DNA of 64,000 bases from Dioszegia crocea (taxonomy: Eukaryota; Basidiomycota; Tremellomycetes; Tremellales; Bulleribasidiaceae): the NCBI GenBank assembly GCA_001600615.1, contig BCKK01000005.1, positions 1,141,559 through 1,205,558 on the forward strand, given 5' to 3'. Position numbers and translations under genes: made by a program. Positions 32,724 through 44,771 of this stretch are shown here, piece by piece; the stretch's first letter is position 1, and the number at the start of each line of letters is the position of its first letter. A model generated the notes under the pieces. The model did not search any database. It was not told the DNA's origin and saw nothing but the letters and a program-made list of their open reading frames with translations.

Positions 32724-35700
32724 ATGTCTCCATCGCAGAGTCAGAAGCAGTGCGTATTATTTTACCGAAAAACCTCCCCCTCATCCAAGCTCATCCCATC
32801 ACAGGTCCTCAATCTCGGCTTTCTTCAAACGCAGATCACCTCCGCCTACATTGCCCTCGGCACCGAGAGGTAGCGCTAGCATTGGCATATCTCACTTCAG
32901 TGTGCAGACTATGGAGTTAGATGAGGATGAGGATGATATAGTGGCCATCGACGAGCCACCAGTGAAGAAGAAAGCACGGACATCGACGGACGATGTTGTA
33001 AAGGCGAAAGGTGCAACCTCGTCCAGCTACTTTGGCAAGAAGACTACTACTGGCATACCAGCAAGTAAGCAGCCCACAGCTCAGAGATCCTCATCCGGTA
33101 ATGCGCATGCGTCCTCATCTACGTCGGCCGTTCTTCCAAAATCGTCCCACCCAAAATCCCGTCCTTCGACTCAAGCGGTGAATCTCGCCAGTTATCGTCT
33201 CCCGCGCACGGTAGCTCCTCCACCCTCTGAGTCCGGCTCGGCGTTCGGCAATTACTCGGTAACCCTGGAGTCTACTCCATTAGGCGAGAGCTCGACCCAA
33301 GCTCGAGCTCCAAAAACGGCAGAGCAGGAAGCCCGGCATGAGAAGTGGCAAACGAGAGTAATGGGCTCAGGGGGAATTCGGCCTAGGCGGCGATCGCTGG
33401 CACTGGACGAAGCCGCGGCGGCTGAGGCGAGGGGTGGTCTCGCGGCTGAGGGAGGTGAAGATGGGGATGCAGATGGAGGAGATGCACATGCGGTGGAAAT
33501 AGGTGATGAAGCTCAGGGGTCGGAGGACGAAAGAGCTAAGGCAGCTTCCGGGGTCGGTTCAAAGCTGGCTGCCAAATTTGGTGCAAAAGCGAAGGAGGAT
33601 CCCAAAGGCAAGGCGAAGGCGAAAGGGCGGACCAAGAAGAAGGAGGAAGAGATTGGACCGAGTGGGCTGAAATACACGCCGTTGGAGAAACAATTCATGG
33701 AGATCAAGAAGGAGAATCAGGATGTTCTGCTCCTCATGGAAGTGGGATATAAATACAAGTGAGCTGGTTTCCACTGATTGTTGTTGTCGCATGGTAAAGC
33801 TGACCGTGAAGGTTCCACGGCGAAGATGCTAAGACTGCGAGTCGAGAACTCGGAATTGCTGCGTGAGCTCGGCCCAGTCCTTCAGCATACAAGCGCTGAT
33901 GATCTAGATTTCCCTCTCGCAACTTCTACACTGCATCCATACCGACTCACCGGATGCACATTCACGTCAAGAAGTGGGTAGTCGTTAATCACCTAGTGCG
34001 AAATTGACTTTCAGACTGATTTCCTTGGGCTACAAAGTCGGCGTCATCTCGCAGACCGAAACTGCTGCCCTGAAGAAAGTCAGCGACAACCGGAATGCCC
34101 CCTTCACCCGATCTCTGACCCACCTCTTCACCGCTGCGACATGGGTCGAAGACGCAGCTCTTGGATCAGCTTCAACAATGATGGATGATCCAGTCGTACC
34201 TGGTTCTGCACCCCCTCCGACGAATGCCCTCGTGGCGATAGTGGAGATTGGCATGGGCGGGATGGCGTCGGATGAGAGAGTGAGGATCGGACTGGTTAGC
34301 GTCGTGCCTGAGACGGGAGATGTGGTGTGGGACGAGTTTGACGGTATGTCTACTAGCAAGCAGACAGTTCAACACTCGCGCTGACGTACAGACTCTCAAG
34401 TACGGACTGAATTGGAGACTAGATTGACTCACCTGCAACCTGCCGAGCTCCTGCTCCCGGCTACGGGTCTGAGTAAAGCTACCGAAAAGGTCCTAAGCCA
34501 CTTCGCCGGGAACACAAAGTGAGCTAGTCGCGCCTATTTCTCCTTGCGGTCGTATAAAGCTGACACCGCAGAACTAGCGCAAGCAGCAAGATCCGCACGG
34601 AGCGTATCGATAAGATCTTGCCATACAACAAGGCCTTCGATTTCGTAACCAAGTTCTACTCTCAGAGCAGCGGCTCGACCTCTGCTAGTGCCAAGAAAGG
34701 TCAATCGGCGTCGGATGAGATTGATCTGACTGGGAGTGACGACGAGATGCCCCTTGATGATGATGAGGGCGTGGAGGACATACCAGGTGGAAGTCAAGCG
34801 AATGCCGCGGTGGATCCGATCGGGTTGGCGAGTGGACTACCCTGTGAGCTTCATCGTCACCGTAACTCCCTTATAGGATTGAGGATAAGCTGATGCTTTC
34901 AGCGGAAGAGGCTGTTCTGGCTATCGTGGACTTTCCGAAGCAAGTCGTAGTCGCATTTTCAGTCATTATACAACACATGAAAGGTAAGCTTTTCAATCAA
35001 CGTCTGCCTGTGTCGAGCTGACATATAGCGTTCGGTCTGCAAGATGCGTTCCGTCATCGCTCCTCTTTCACCAAGGTATGTCCACTTTGCCATATAGGAC
35101 AAAAGGCGCTGACGTCCAGTTCATTAACCGCGCCCATATGCTCCTCTCCAGCAATACTCTGGTCAACCTTGAGATATACAGAAATCAAGACGACGGTGGA
35201 GTCTATGGGAGTTTGGTTTGGCGTACGTTACGCTAGTCCGAACAATGCTAGAGAGCTAAGCTGACAATACTAGTGCTCGACCAGTACGTCTCAACCACAG
35301 GCACGATACTGGATGTGTACTGATGTGCAGCACCAAGACCCGTATGGGCCGAAGATTACTTCGCGAGTGGATTGGACGGCCGCTACTTGATGTCATGTGA
35401 GTTGAAGTGTCCGATGGACCAACGATCACAGACAGCTGACAAACAGTGCCCTCCAAGCCAGAATCGACGCCATCGAAGAAATTATCGAGAACAAGACATA
35501 TCACATCGAGAAGATGCGTAGTCTTCTCGTCAACATGCCGGATCTTGTCAAAGGTCTGACCCGAGTGCAATATGGCAAGGTAAGTGTCAGGTACGTACAA
35601 TCCGGCTAATCCCCAGGCTTCAGCATCAGAAGTCGCCAACCTGCTGGTTGCCCTCGTCCGAATCGGAGCAGAATTCAAACCTTCCGAAGGTCGCATCTTC

Positions 35701-37549
35701 AAATCTGGCCTATTGAACCAAATCCTCAATACCCTGCCAACTATTCTTGAACCCGCACGTGCTTTCCTAGACGCGATAGACTCCAAGAAGGCTCATGATG
35801 GTACTACGGCGGAAATGTGGAGTGATCCCGACAAGTTTCCGGATATCCAGGATGCGCAGGATGTGAGTTTTTAGGCATCCAGCGTTGAGCCCGAAGCTGA
35901 TAACTTCAGTGTATCAGCATCTGCCTCAGTGAGCTGAATGAGCACCTGAAGGAAGTTCGGGAGGTATCGAAGCGGCCCACTTCGCACTACGTCAGCGTTG
36001 CGGGTATTGACTACCTTATCGAGATCCCGGTCAATCTGGCCAAGACTATGCCGCCAAAATGGGTGAAAGTGCAATCGTAAGTTTCTCCATGATTCGTGCA
36101 CATTTGCTTGGCTGATCTCGCAGCACGAAACACGTCGTCCGCTTCCACACACCTGAGATACTCCGAATGTAAGTCAGCTAGAGTGAAGAGTCAAGAACTA
36201 GCTGACTTCCCAGAACTGCCGAATTAGAGCAACACAAAGAGACACTCTCAATAGCCGCCAAAGCAGCCTTTGCATCCTTCCAATCCGACATTTCAGAATG
36301 TCATTCTCTCGTCGTTGTCTCGCGTCAACTAGCAGTCATCGACTGTTTGATGTCCCTCGCTCAAGTCGCGGCTGGGAGCGGGTACTGCAAACCTACTTTC
36401 ACTGGCAATCCGGAGTTGCACATCCGAGCAGGCAGACATCCGATGGTCGAGATGTTGAAGGATGAGGCGTATGTCCCATTTGATATTGATTTCAGCGAGG
36501 AGGAGGGGTGTGCGAAGGTCATCACTGGACCGAACATGGCTGGTGAGTCTGACACCGACTTCAGGTTTGAGTCGAAGCTGATGCTATCAGGTAAGAGTTC
36601 GTGTGTGAGGGCAACTGTGAGTTGATATCAGCGACAAAGCGATCCAACCGCACAGTACTAGAGCTCATCCTTTAGGCTTTGATCGTCTGTATGGCGCAGA
36701 TCGGGTCGTTCGTTCCTGCATCATCAGTGACTCTGGGTGTACACGATGCTGTCCAAACGTAGGTTCTACTATATCTTTGCCGGCAACTGAATTGATTTTT
36801 CAGCCGAATGGGTGCATCCGACGAGATAGGCCGTGGAAAGTCGACATTCATGGTGGAGCTCTCTGAGACTAGCGATATTCTCCGTACTTTGACTCCCCGT
36901 ACCTTAGTCATTCTCGACGAGTGAGCTTCATCTTCGTCTCCCGTATTCACGAAGAGGCCTGTGTAAGCTGACACTACTCAGACTGGGTCGAGGTACATCA
37001 ACCTACGACGGAGTAGCCATAGCCTACGCCACACTCTCACACGTCGCAGCAGCCAAATGCAACACAATGTTCGTCACCCATTACCCAACGGTCGCGGAAG
37101 AATTAGCGAGGGAGTTCCCGACCTTGATCAGTAATTGGCATATGGGGTTCGAGGAGACTAAATTACCAGGTAAGTCTTACCGCCAACGTTGTACATCTTG
37201 ATGTGGAAGCTGATGGAATAGACGGGAGTGCCGAGATCACCTTCCTATATCGCTTGACTCGGGGGCTAGCAGAGGCTTCTTTCGGAGTATGGTGTGCAAG
37301 GTCAGTCACAAGGTCACCGAGGGATGTTGAAAGGGACGACATCACTGATATTACAGATTGGCCGGTCTACCCAAATCTGTGCTTGAGAACGCTCAACTTC
37401 GGTCTGATGTGCTCAAAGCCGATACTCAGAAAAAGGCCGCGGCGTCTTTGGCTCGACGAGTCAAAGCTCTTCTATCACCTGGGGGTGGTGTTGGCGAACA
37501 GGCAGGCGTAGTCCTGCGCAATGCCAGGACATTGTCGAAATTAGTTTAG
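32724..37549 (+). CDS. MSH3: DNA mismatch-repair ATPase Msh3
   Basis: It pairs with Msh2 as MutS-beta, which recognises insertion/deletion loops. The chosen start is ATG 32724. Exon 1 (32724-32749) encodes MSPSQSQK; the intron at 32750-32804 ends in cacag; joining yields [10 protein letters not shown], a PCNA-interacting motif typical of Msh3/Msh6 N-termini. A long disordered region follows, then the Msh3 mismatch-binding domain: [51 protein letters not shown] and [20 protein letters not shown]. The ATPase has TGPNMAGKSS (Walker A, split by an intron inside the Gly before Lys), [34 protein letters not shown] (Walker B and signature) and [15 protein letters not shown]. It ends ARTLSKLV at 37549. 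There are more than fifteen introns of about 50 nt. The DNA-binding N-terminus distinguishes it from Msh6. Confidence 0.95.
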
Positions 37550-37741
37550 ATCGGTACCGCTGAATCTGCCACTTTTGCTCTGCTCGCTTGCCATCTTGCT
37601 TTGTTGTACATAATGTATATAACCACCTGATATTCACCAATTACGACCGGACTTGGGTCAACAATGGACAAGCTAGAAGTATGCAATAGTCTACCACACA
37701 GATGCTATAAGATATCCAAAACCCAACATAAACCACTTGAT

Positions 37742-40700
37742 CTACTCAGACGCCTTAACTTTTTTCGCCTTCTTTTCCTTCTTCTCCTTCTTCTCGCCTG
37801 CTACCGCACCCTCAACTGTCTTCCTCTTCTTCCCTTCCTTCGCAACACCATTAACGACCGGCGCCTCCTCTGTAGCCTTCCCCTTTGACCGTTTCTCCGC
37901 CTTAGCTTTGGCCTTTGCGGCCTGCTCTGCCTGTCCACCCAGTACAGCCTTGAGTTGAACAATCAATCCCAGCACACCCTTCATCTCTTTTGTCCTTTGT
38001 CCACTCTTCAACAGACCCTCGACCTCTTCCAGCTCTTTAGGCGCCCACAGCTCCGCAACCTCTTCCGGGAGCACCGACTTAGTCGACCGGCCGAGGCCCA
38101 GTGCGAACTTGGCGACCTCCTTCAATCGATCAGCCTTCCAATCCGACCCATCTTCACCTGCGGCAGCAGTGAAGGTCGCGTAAATCTCTTTCCGGGCCGA
38201 AGAGATAAATGAGCGGACCTGGTCCAAAGATCCAGAAGGGGATTTAGCAATAGCCGGGAAATGTTGACTGAAGATCTGAAGCATCGAGTATGCCTGAGTT
38301 TGACGGAATGGGTTTACACCCTGACCTGGCGCGATGTGTTTGAGCAGATCGGCGTGTAAGGGCCAGGCGATGAGGGGGAATCGACGGATGTATTCGGTGA
38401 GGAAAGGAGGGTGAACGAGTGATGATTTACGCGACATGAATTCGTCCAATGTGGCTCGGTAAGCGTCGGTACCAGCTGTGGATTTGGGGTCGGTAGCTTC
38501 GATCGAGCGTGCAATGAAGATACTGCACGCTGAGCAAAGGGTAGAGTAGTCGGCTGAGGAGGCCTTGCGTGCTGCCTCGTGGATCTCGTCAAGGAGGGTG
38601 GTAGCGTGGGCGATGTCAACGGTAGAAGGGACATCTTTGGATTTACCAATCCGAGATCGGATAAGGGCGCTAGCCTTATTGGCGAGATCGGCTTCGGTAG
38701 GGGTGGTATTGCGGGTAAGACGTAGGAGGGGGAGAAGGGTATCGAGGGTGAGAGGGTTCTGAGGTTGTTTACGGATGAACGTCTCGAATAGGTCGAGGAT
38801 ACGGGTTTTGAAATGTAGGGATTCCATGAGTAGGCCTGATTCATCAGCAAGGTATCAACTCAGAGACAATAGACTCACGCTTTGAACTTGTCTTCTTGTC
38901 CATCGTCGCTCGCTCCTTAAACACCGCAGCCAATTGCTCATCCACCTTATCCATCTGTTCATCGTCCCACACATCTCCATCTTCCTCTTCATCCTCTTCG
39001 TCATCCTCCTCACCATCTTCAGCATCACCCTCGTCGATCCCCACTCCGGCAGATTTGAGGGCAGCGGCAACCTTGCGCCTGAATGCGGGGTCGACAGCCG
39101 GAAGATCCTCCTCGTCCTCCTCGACTTCTCCTTCCGAGCTCTCCTCGTCATCATCGCCATCCACTTCGTCGTCGTCCTCATCTGCCTCTTCGTCCTCTGC
39201 ATCAGACATCTCCTCGTCGTCAGCGTCAACGTCGTTGGCGTCCATCACACCACCCTCGACTGATGGAGCAGCTTCAAGTTGCTGTTGTGTCAGCTTGGAC
39301 CTAGCCTCATGCCAGATTATTGAACTTACAGCAACAAGGTGTTCAATACTAGATTGAGTAAAAGCAGGCGCAACCAGACCGACAACCATACTGGCCAGGT
39401 TCTTGAGATCCGACGAGCCCTTGTCGAGGAGCGCAATGAGGGTATCAAGGAGCATGTCGATAGGTTCTGGGTCGGAAGCTGAGGAAGTCGAAGCAGCGGA
39501 CGGGGCGAGGCCAAACATGCGCTCAGCAGCAGTGTTGACGTCCTGTAGATGTCAGCTATGCAGTCCGAGGGGTCAAGTTCGGCGGGACAACTGACCTCGA
39601 GCATTTCCAGCATATCCTCCTTCTCATCGTACGTCTGCAAGACAGTATACGCCAGCAAGATCGAGACACCCCTAACCACCTCCTCCGGTCCCTTCTTGAC
39701 CTTCTTGAGCTTCTCAAGCGTATCCAAACCTTGCTGCCTGATCTTCAAAATCTCTTCGTCAACCTCCATGACGGGCTGGAGATGCTTGACATCCGCACTG
39801 AGAGTTGCAAACACGTCAATCGCCCGTAGAAGCCATAGCTTGCCTGCGGCATCGCATCCTTGTTGTCTGGTCGAAGGGGCGTCAGAAGCTGAACGGACGG
39901 ATGAGGCGGTGGTGAGTTCGACAATGGCGGAGTAGAAGCGGTCCCGGCTGATCTTGGCCGTTGAGTCGGTCAAGGGAGGTTTGGGGATAGATTGAGTCTG
40001 AGGGGTAAGTTGGGCTGTGGGCTGCAGGAGAATGGCATGAGCGAGCTTACAGCTGTAATGGTGGATTTCTTGTTTGCCTTGCGTATGGTGTAGAAACCGT
40101 GTACAGCCAAGAAATCGACGACGGAAGTGACCCATTCGTCATCCTTGGGTACAGACGCATTTCGGCATAGAGAGACGAGCTGATCAAGAGCCCAGCGCCG
40201 TCTGTCTTCGAGGCCACTTGCGTCGCTACTTGTCAGCTGTTATACCTTATCCCTTGGACAGTACCGATCCAACTCACGCATCACCACCGGCAAGAACCAA
40301 ACCCTGCAGATACTGCACATACTCCATGACGCCCTTAACGTCCAAACTGCTCAAAATCCCCTCGACAGTCTTGGTTCGCGTAGCTTTATCAAAGTCCATC
40401 CGCCCATTCTTGCCCACTAACCGACTAAGCAGTGCGACTCCGACTTTCGGGTGCGCCTTGACTACTTCCTGAACAACCTTGGCAGTCTGTTGAGCCGCCT
40501 TGTTGAGATATCGGTCCTGCGATGACAGATTATTGATCCAGCATCGCATAAAGTTTGGGCTGAAGAGCTGAGGCATCTGTTCGGGCGTCACGCGAGGGAG
40601 GGCGGAGATGAAGATTTGGAATCCCCAGTATCGGCGTTGAGGGGAAGAGGTGTTTGCAAATAGGGATTCTGGGTATGAGTATTATACAATTGTGTAACTC

Positions 40701-41922
40701 ACCATCCACTACGACGCGGAAGAATTCTGGGAAGCTGGCCTGGGTGGTGGATGGGCTGGAGGCGAGGAGAGTGTCGAGGAGGGTCGTCCACACGAAATGT
40801 AGCTGAGGTTTCCAGCTGCCTGTGGATGTGGTAGCGCCAGCCTCGTCATCTGCGACATCGGAGCCCTGCATTGTTAGCCAACGGTAAAGTTGCCAGTCAA
40901 TGTACATACCTTGAGCACCCGAGCAAGCGAGACGAGGTTTTGGCTAGAGAGAACAGGGCTGTGTTTGAAAGTAGGGCTAGACAGCGATTTGGCGTCAGAG
41001 GACTGTCATGTCAGCTTTCACGCCAAAACGAGCTAGAGATGTTAGAAGCTCACCAAACCAGCCTTCTCAAGCTGCAGTACCAATGCCAACTTCTCCTGAC
41101 TGAACACCTTCTCTTCCCTGATGACATCACAAACACGCTCCAAGACCGCCTTTCTTCCCGCACCTTCTGGCATCCTGATAGCCCCCTCCAAAGCCTGTAC
41201 AACACCCCACCATGCGCTCTCTCTCNACCATCCCTTCTTATCGCCTAGCTCGACAAGGCATGCCAAGACTCGGCCGACGACCTCTGCACCCTCCTTGGCG
41301 GATTTACCGTCGCCGAGTGATTTGAATAGTGATCCAGATTGAACGAGAGCGACGAGTCCGAATAGCCGGGCGAATAGACCATCTCGTTCGTCCGAACCCT
41401 TCATACCCTTGTTGGTCTGGCTATTGCGGAGGATAAGGGAAAATACTTGGGCGGGAGTGACGCTTTGTATCCGGGACAGCAGCTTGAAGGTCAGTTTAGT
41501 TTCTACCAAGATTCGAAATTTCAACTCACCTCTGTCAAAGCTACTGCAAATCCCAGCCTACTACTCTCTCTCGAACTGGCCAATCCCCTGATCAATCGCT
41601 TGACGGTATACGCCACATCCTCCGCGTTATCCTTCGCTAAAGACGCATCGAGCGCAACCGTATCCTCATCCATTTCGCCGCCCATCTCATCATCACTCGC
41701 ATCTACTTCGACACCCGATTCCGCATCACTCTCATCGTCGCCATTGGCCATATCGACGTCTTCGTCGTCTTCGTCAGACCCATCATCTTGCTCGCCTTGT
41801 CCAGCGACAAAGGCCCGTTGGAATCCTTCGAGATTTGCGACTAGGTCGGCGGACGCTTGAAGCCGCGTATCTTTAGATGAAGAGGCGAGGTTCCAGAAGA
41901 GGGGGAGTACGTTGGACGTCAT
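37742..41922 (-). CDS. POL5: DNA polymerase V / MYBBP1A-like nucleolar protein
   Basis: An essential nucleolar protein needed for rRNA synthesis and 60S subunit production; despite the name it is not a replicative polymerase. The ATG at 41922 gives MTSNVLPLFWNLASSSKDTR, then LQASADLVANLEGFQRAF, an acidic run, and YTVKRLIRGLASSRESSRLG, the typical Pol5 beginning. After an intron come SVTPAQVFSLILRNSQTNK, ERDGLFARLFGLVALVQSG, WWGVVQALEGAI and HFVWTTLLDTLL. The middle is HEAT-like. A long Asp/Glu/Ser tract lies at about 38920-39280. The C-terminus is Lys-rich (KAKAKAEKRSKGKAT) and ends KKVKASE, suggesting nucleolar localisation. One ambiguous base is at 41226. Length is about 1250 residues with about nine introns. 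The 3' end faces MSH3, 192 bp away. Confidence 0.9.
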
Positions 41923-42442
41923 GGTTGGCGCCTCTCTGTGTACAAATGGGTATATGATGAGTGAATGTCAATTGATCGCCAGGTGAGCGTGCAAATCTTC
42001 AGCTCGTTTCGAAAATCAATATGGGGGACCCCACACTGATCCGTGCGCATATTTTGAAGAGCAGCGAGCTTGCGTGCCTTCAACCGTCCACAATACGGAC
42101 AACCCAATGCATAAGAACCATGTATGCAGACACAGACGTATAGATACACTAGCTATAGCTAGAAGCACAAAAAAGTATGATGAGAAAAAGGACAGCAGGC
42201 AAAAAGGGTGGAGGTAGAAGAGCAAGAGATTGTCCGTGTTTGGGGTAGGGGCAGCGCGGTATAGATTTTCGCAGGGGACTGTACTAGGGTGTTGTGTGGG
42301 TATGTCGAGCAGGACAAGGAGTAGATGTCAACAATTATAGATATGGCGCAGAGGCTGGTAAAGTATGGGCTACACAGTGGGATCGAGGCGAGGCGAGAGG
42401 AGGCGAGACGGAGCGGAGTCAAGGGTATGTCGACGGGGAAGT
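41923..42442. other. POL5 upstream region and CDC25 3' side
   Basis: 520 bp between two minus-strand genes, containing the POL5 promoter and CDC25 3' untranslated region. I see no ORF of interest and no clear element. Confidence 0.4.
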
Positions 42443-44771
42443 TTATCGACCGAAAGTCGTACCGGCATAAGAAGCCGTCCGACCCATTCCTGCCCTCCCT
42501 AACGTCCTCGTCTTTGCACTCCCAAATATCCCCGCAGTCCCCATTGAGACTACACGGGGACATGGACTGGCCTCCATTCCGCTCTCACCACCAGACGGTC
42601 CGGACGGACTCGAATCGTGTTCGTCATCCTCATCAATTGTCGGTCCGTTCCGCCGCCCTTGAGCTACAGAGGCGGCGGCGAAAGCCAAGGGTGGACAGGG
42701 AGGTGCGGCCCGAGAGGAATTGACTGGTGGCTGAGTTTCGCCATAGGTGAATGAACGGGTACGTGAGAATTTCCGGAAGTCGTGTAGGTCCGAATTACGC
42801 CGTTCAAAGTGTTTGGGATCGTCCATTGGTGTGTAGCCTTGCGGATCGCAATGTTTCTGGGGCTGTCAGCTGATGTCCGAAAATCGAGACTGCTGAACTG
42901 ACAGGTTGAGTCTGATAGAAGCCACAATAACCCCCTTCGAGAATATATATCTCGGGATAAAAGATTTTAGGATATATCGCACCATTCACATGCCGATCTC
43001 GAGATCTGAGGTGTTTGGCACTGACAGATAAGCTTTGATCCGGCAGTTCAACACCGTCTAGAAACTCACAAAGTAGGAGCGCGCTTCGCCGAGAATTCGC
43101 AGTGGAACACAAGAACAACCTGCTCTCCATCCCTCGGTTCTCCACTCCGACTAGGAACAGGCAACTCCATTCCATCCTGATACACGCCTGTGGCCGCCTG
43201 TAGCAGCAACTCGTCCAGCGCATCCATCGATTTGACATTGATCGCACCCGCAATGTGTCCGCCGGCATACTCGTAGTCAAACCGACAATCAATGATGTGG
43301 TATCGCTTAATCTTTGAGGTGTATTCTCCAGATATCAGACCGTCAAGCTAGACATCAGCGCCGCTCAGTTCAAAAACTCACAGTTGCAGGTGTTATCCTA
43401 ACTAAACCATCCTCTTTCACTTTATGGCACGGTAAGATCTTTCCATCCATCTCATTATCCCCAAATCCTGGCATACCCGGACTGGCCCGCTTGGCCTTTC
43501 TTGACGGACTAGCACTATCTGCCGCGGCCATAGGTACGGCAATACTGCTTCGGACAGGTTTCATCCCTGGAGAACCATCTACCCCGGGGGCTAATCTTGA
43601 TCCGCCAACTTTACGCCCGGCGCGCAGACCACCCGGTCGACCCATACCCGTAGGGTTGGATGGGGATGCCTCGTATTCCGACTCATCCTCCGAAATGTCG
43701 GGGACGGTGGGTTGGTCGCATACCGAGTAAGCTCGGCGCATCGGTGCGGCCATAGCACGTGAGAAGGGGGCTAGTTGGGCGGCGCCAGCGGGGACAGAGG
43801 GATAGAGGACGGCATCGGCTGATGCGAATGAGGGTACGCGGGGTTCAGAGACGTTGGTAATTGGGGCAAGGAGGGGACGTTTGTATGGCTGAGGTCGGCG
43901 CATTCCGAGGGGATTACGAACGGCAGTGCTGCCGAATAGCATAGGGCCGGAAGAGACGGTCTTGTCCATCGTTCGAGAGCCGAGGGAGGTGCGCTTGGCC
44001 GATGGGGAACCAGAGGGAGAAGCGGGTGATTCAGTGATGAGTGGTCGACGTTTGCTTAGAGCTGCGGCAGGCGCGGGGGATTCGTGGAAGAATGAGCCGA
44101 ACCCTGGCGAGTCGCCCGTCATTGATGGGGATTGATTGTCCGGAAGTTTAGCTGGAGAATCGATATCCATTCCACTACCGCTTGACGCGCTTGATTTGGG
44201 TGATACCTCCCATCGGTCCTGAAATATGAGCTTGACTCTGAAGGGGGTTAAGCAAACTTACCGATAGGTTGGGCTGGAATAGCCTGCCAGCATTCTCCTC
44301 GTTTCCTGCCGTCCATTGGGTAGGCAGACCTCCACGCTGTCCCTTATCCGGTACGGCAGGAGGCAGCATCATACCCTTACCCGCGCGGAAGGTAGCTGGT
44401 CTTTGCACCCGAGCCTGGAGCCCATTACCGGACAACTCTCTTCCAAACGTCCTACCGCCCAATCCCTTGAACTCCCTCGCAGCTAGCTCATTGGATCCAG
44501 TACGCTGTAATGGGACTGGATCGGGACGTCTCGAGCGTGCTCCAAAGAGATTCGCGGGTGTCGGAGAGAGCGTGTCAGATAAAGGGGAAGGGAGGTTTTT
44601 TGGGATATTGGGAGTGGGTGAAAAGTAAGGAGACTCCGATATTGACATGGACGAGTTGAAGGATTGATCGACCTCGATTGGGAGATCAGTCTCGGTACGG
44701 GTTGGCGAGGAATTCGGGGAGGAGAACCGGGACTCGAAGGACTCGACGATGGGGGATGAGGAGAAGCTCAT
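42443..44771 (-). CDS. CDC25: CDC25 family M-phase inducer phosphatase
   Basis: A dual-specificity phosphatase that removes inhibitory phosphate from Cdk1 at mitotic entry (Mih1 in budding yeast). The start at 44771 gives MSFSSSPIVESFESRFSSPN, a long Ser/Pro-rich regulatory N-terminus with many SP/TP sites. The rhodanese-fold catalytic domain begins at about 43350 with LDGLISGEYTSKIKRYHIID, CRFDYEYAGGHIAGAINV and ends with PEIYILEGGYCGFYQ. The catalytic loop is FHCEFSAKRAPT; the nucleophile Cys codon is at 43099-43101. CDC25 usually has HCEFSSERGP, so Lys replaces Glu and Ala replaces Gly, while Cys and Arg are kept. The tail after KHCDPQGYTPMDDP is Ser/Pro-rich and ends GTTFGR at 42443. Confidence 0.93.

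Noticed and set aside
38896..39357. Ser-rich plus-strand ORF of about 150 codons
   Set aside because: It is the antisense of the Asp/Glu/Ser codon run in POL5; such runs produce open antisense frames.
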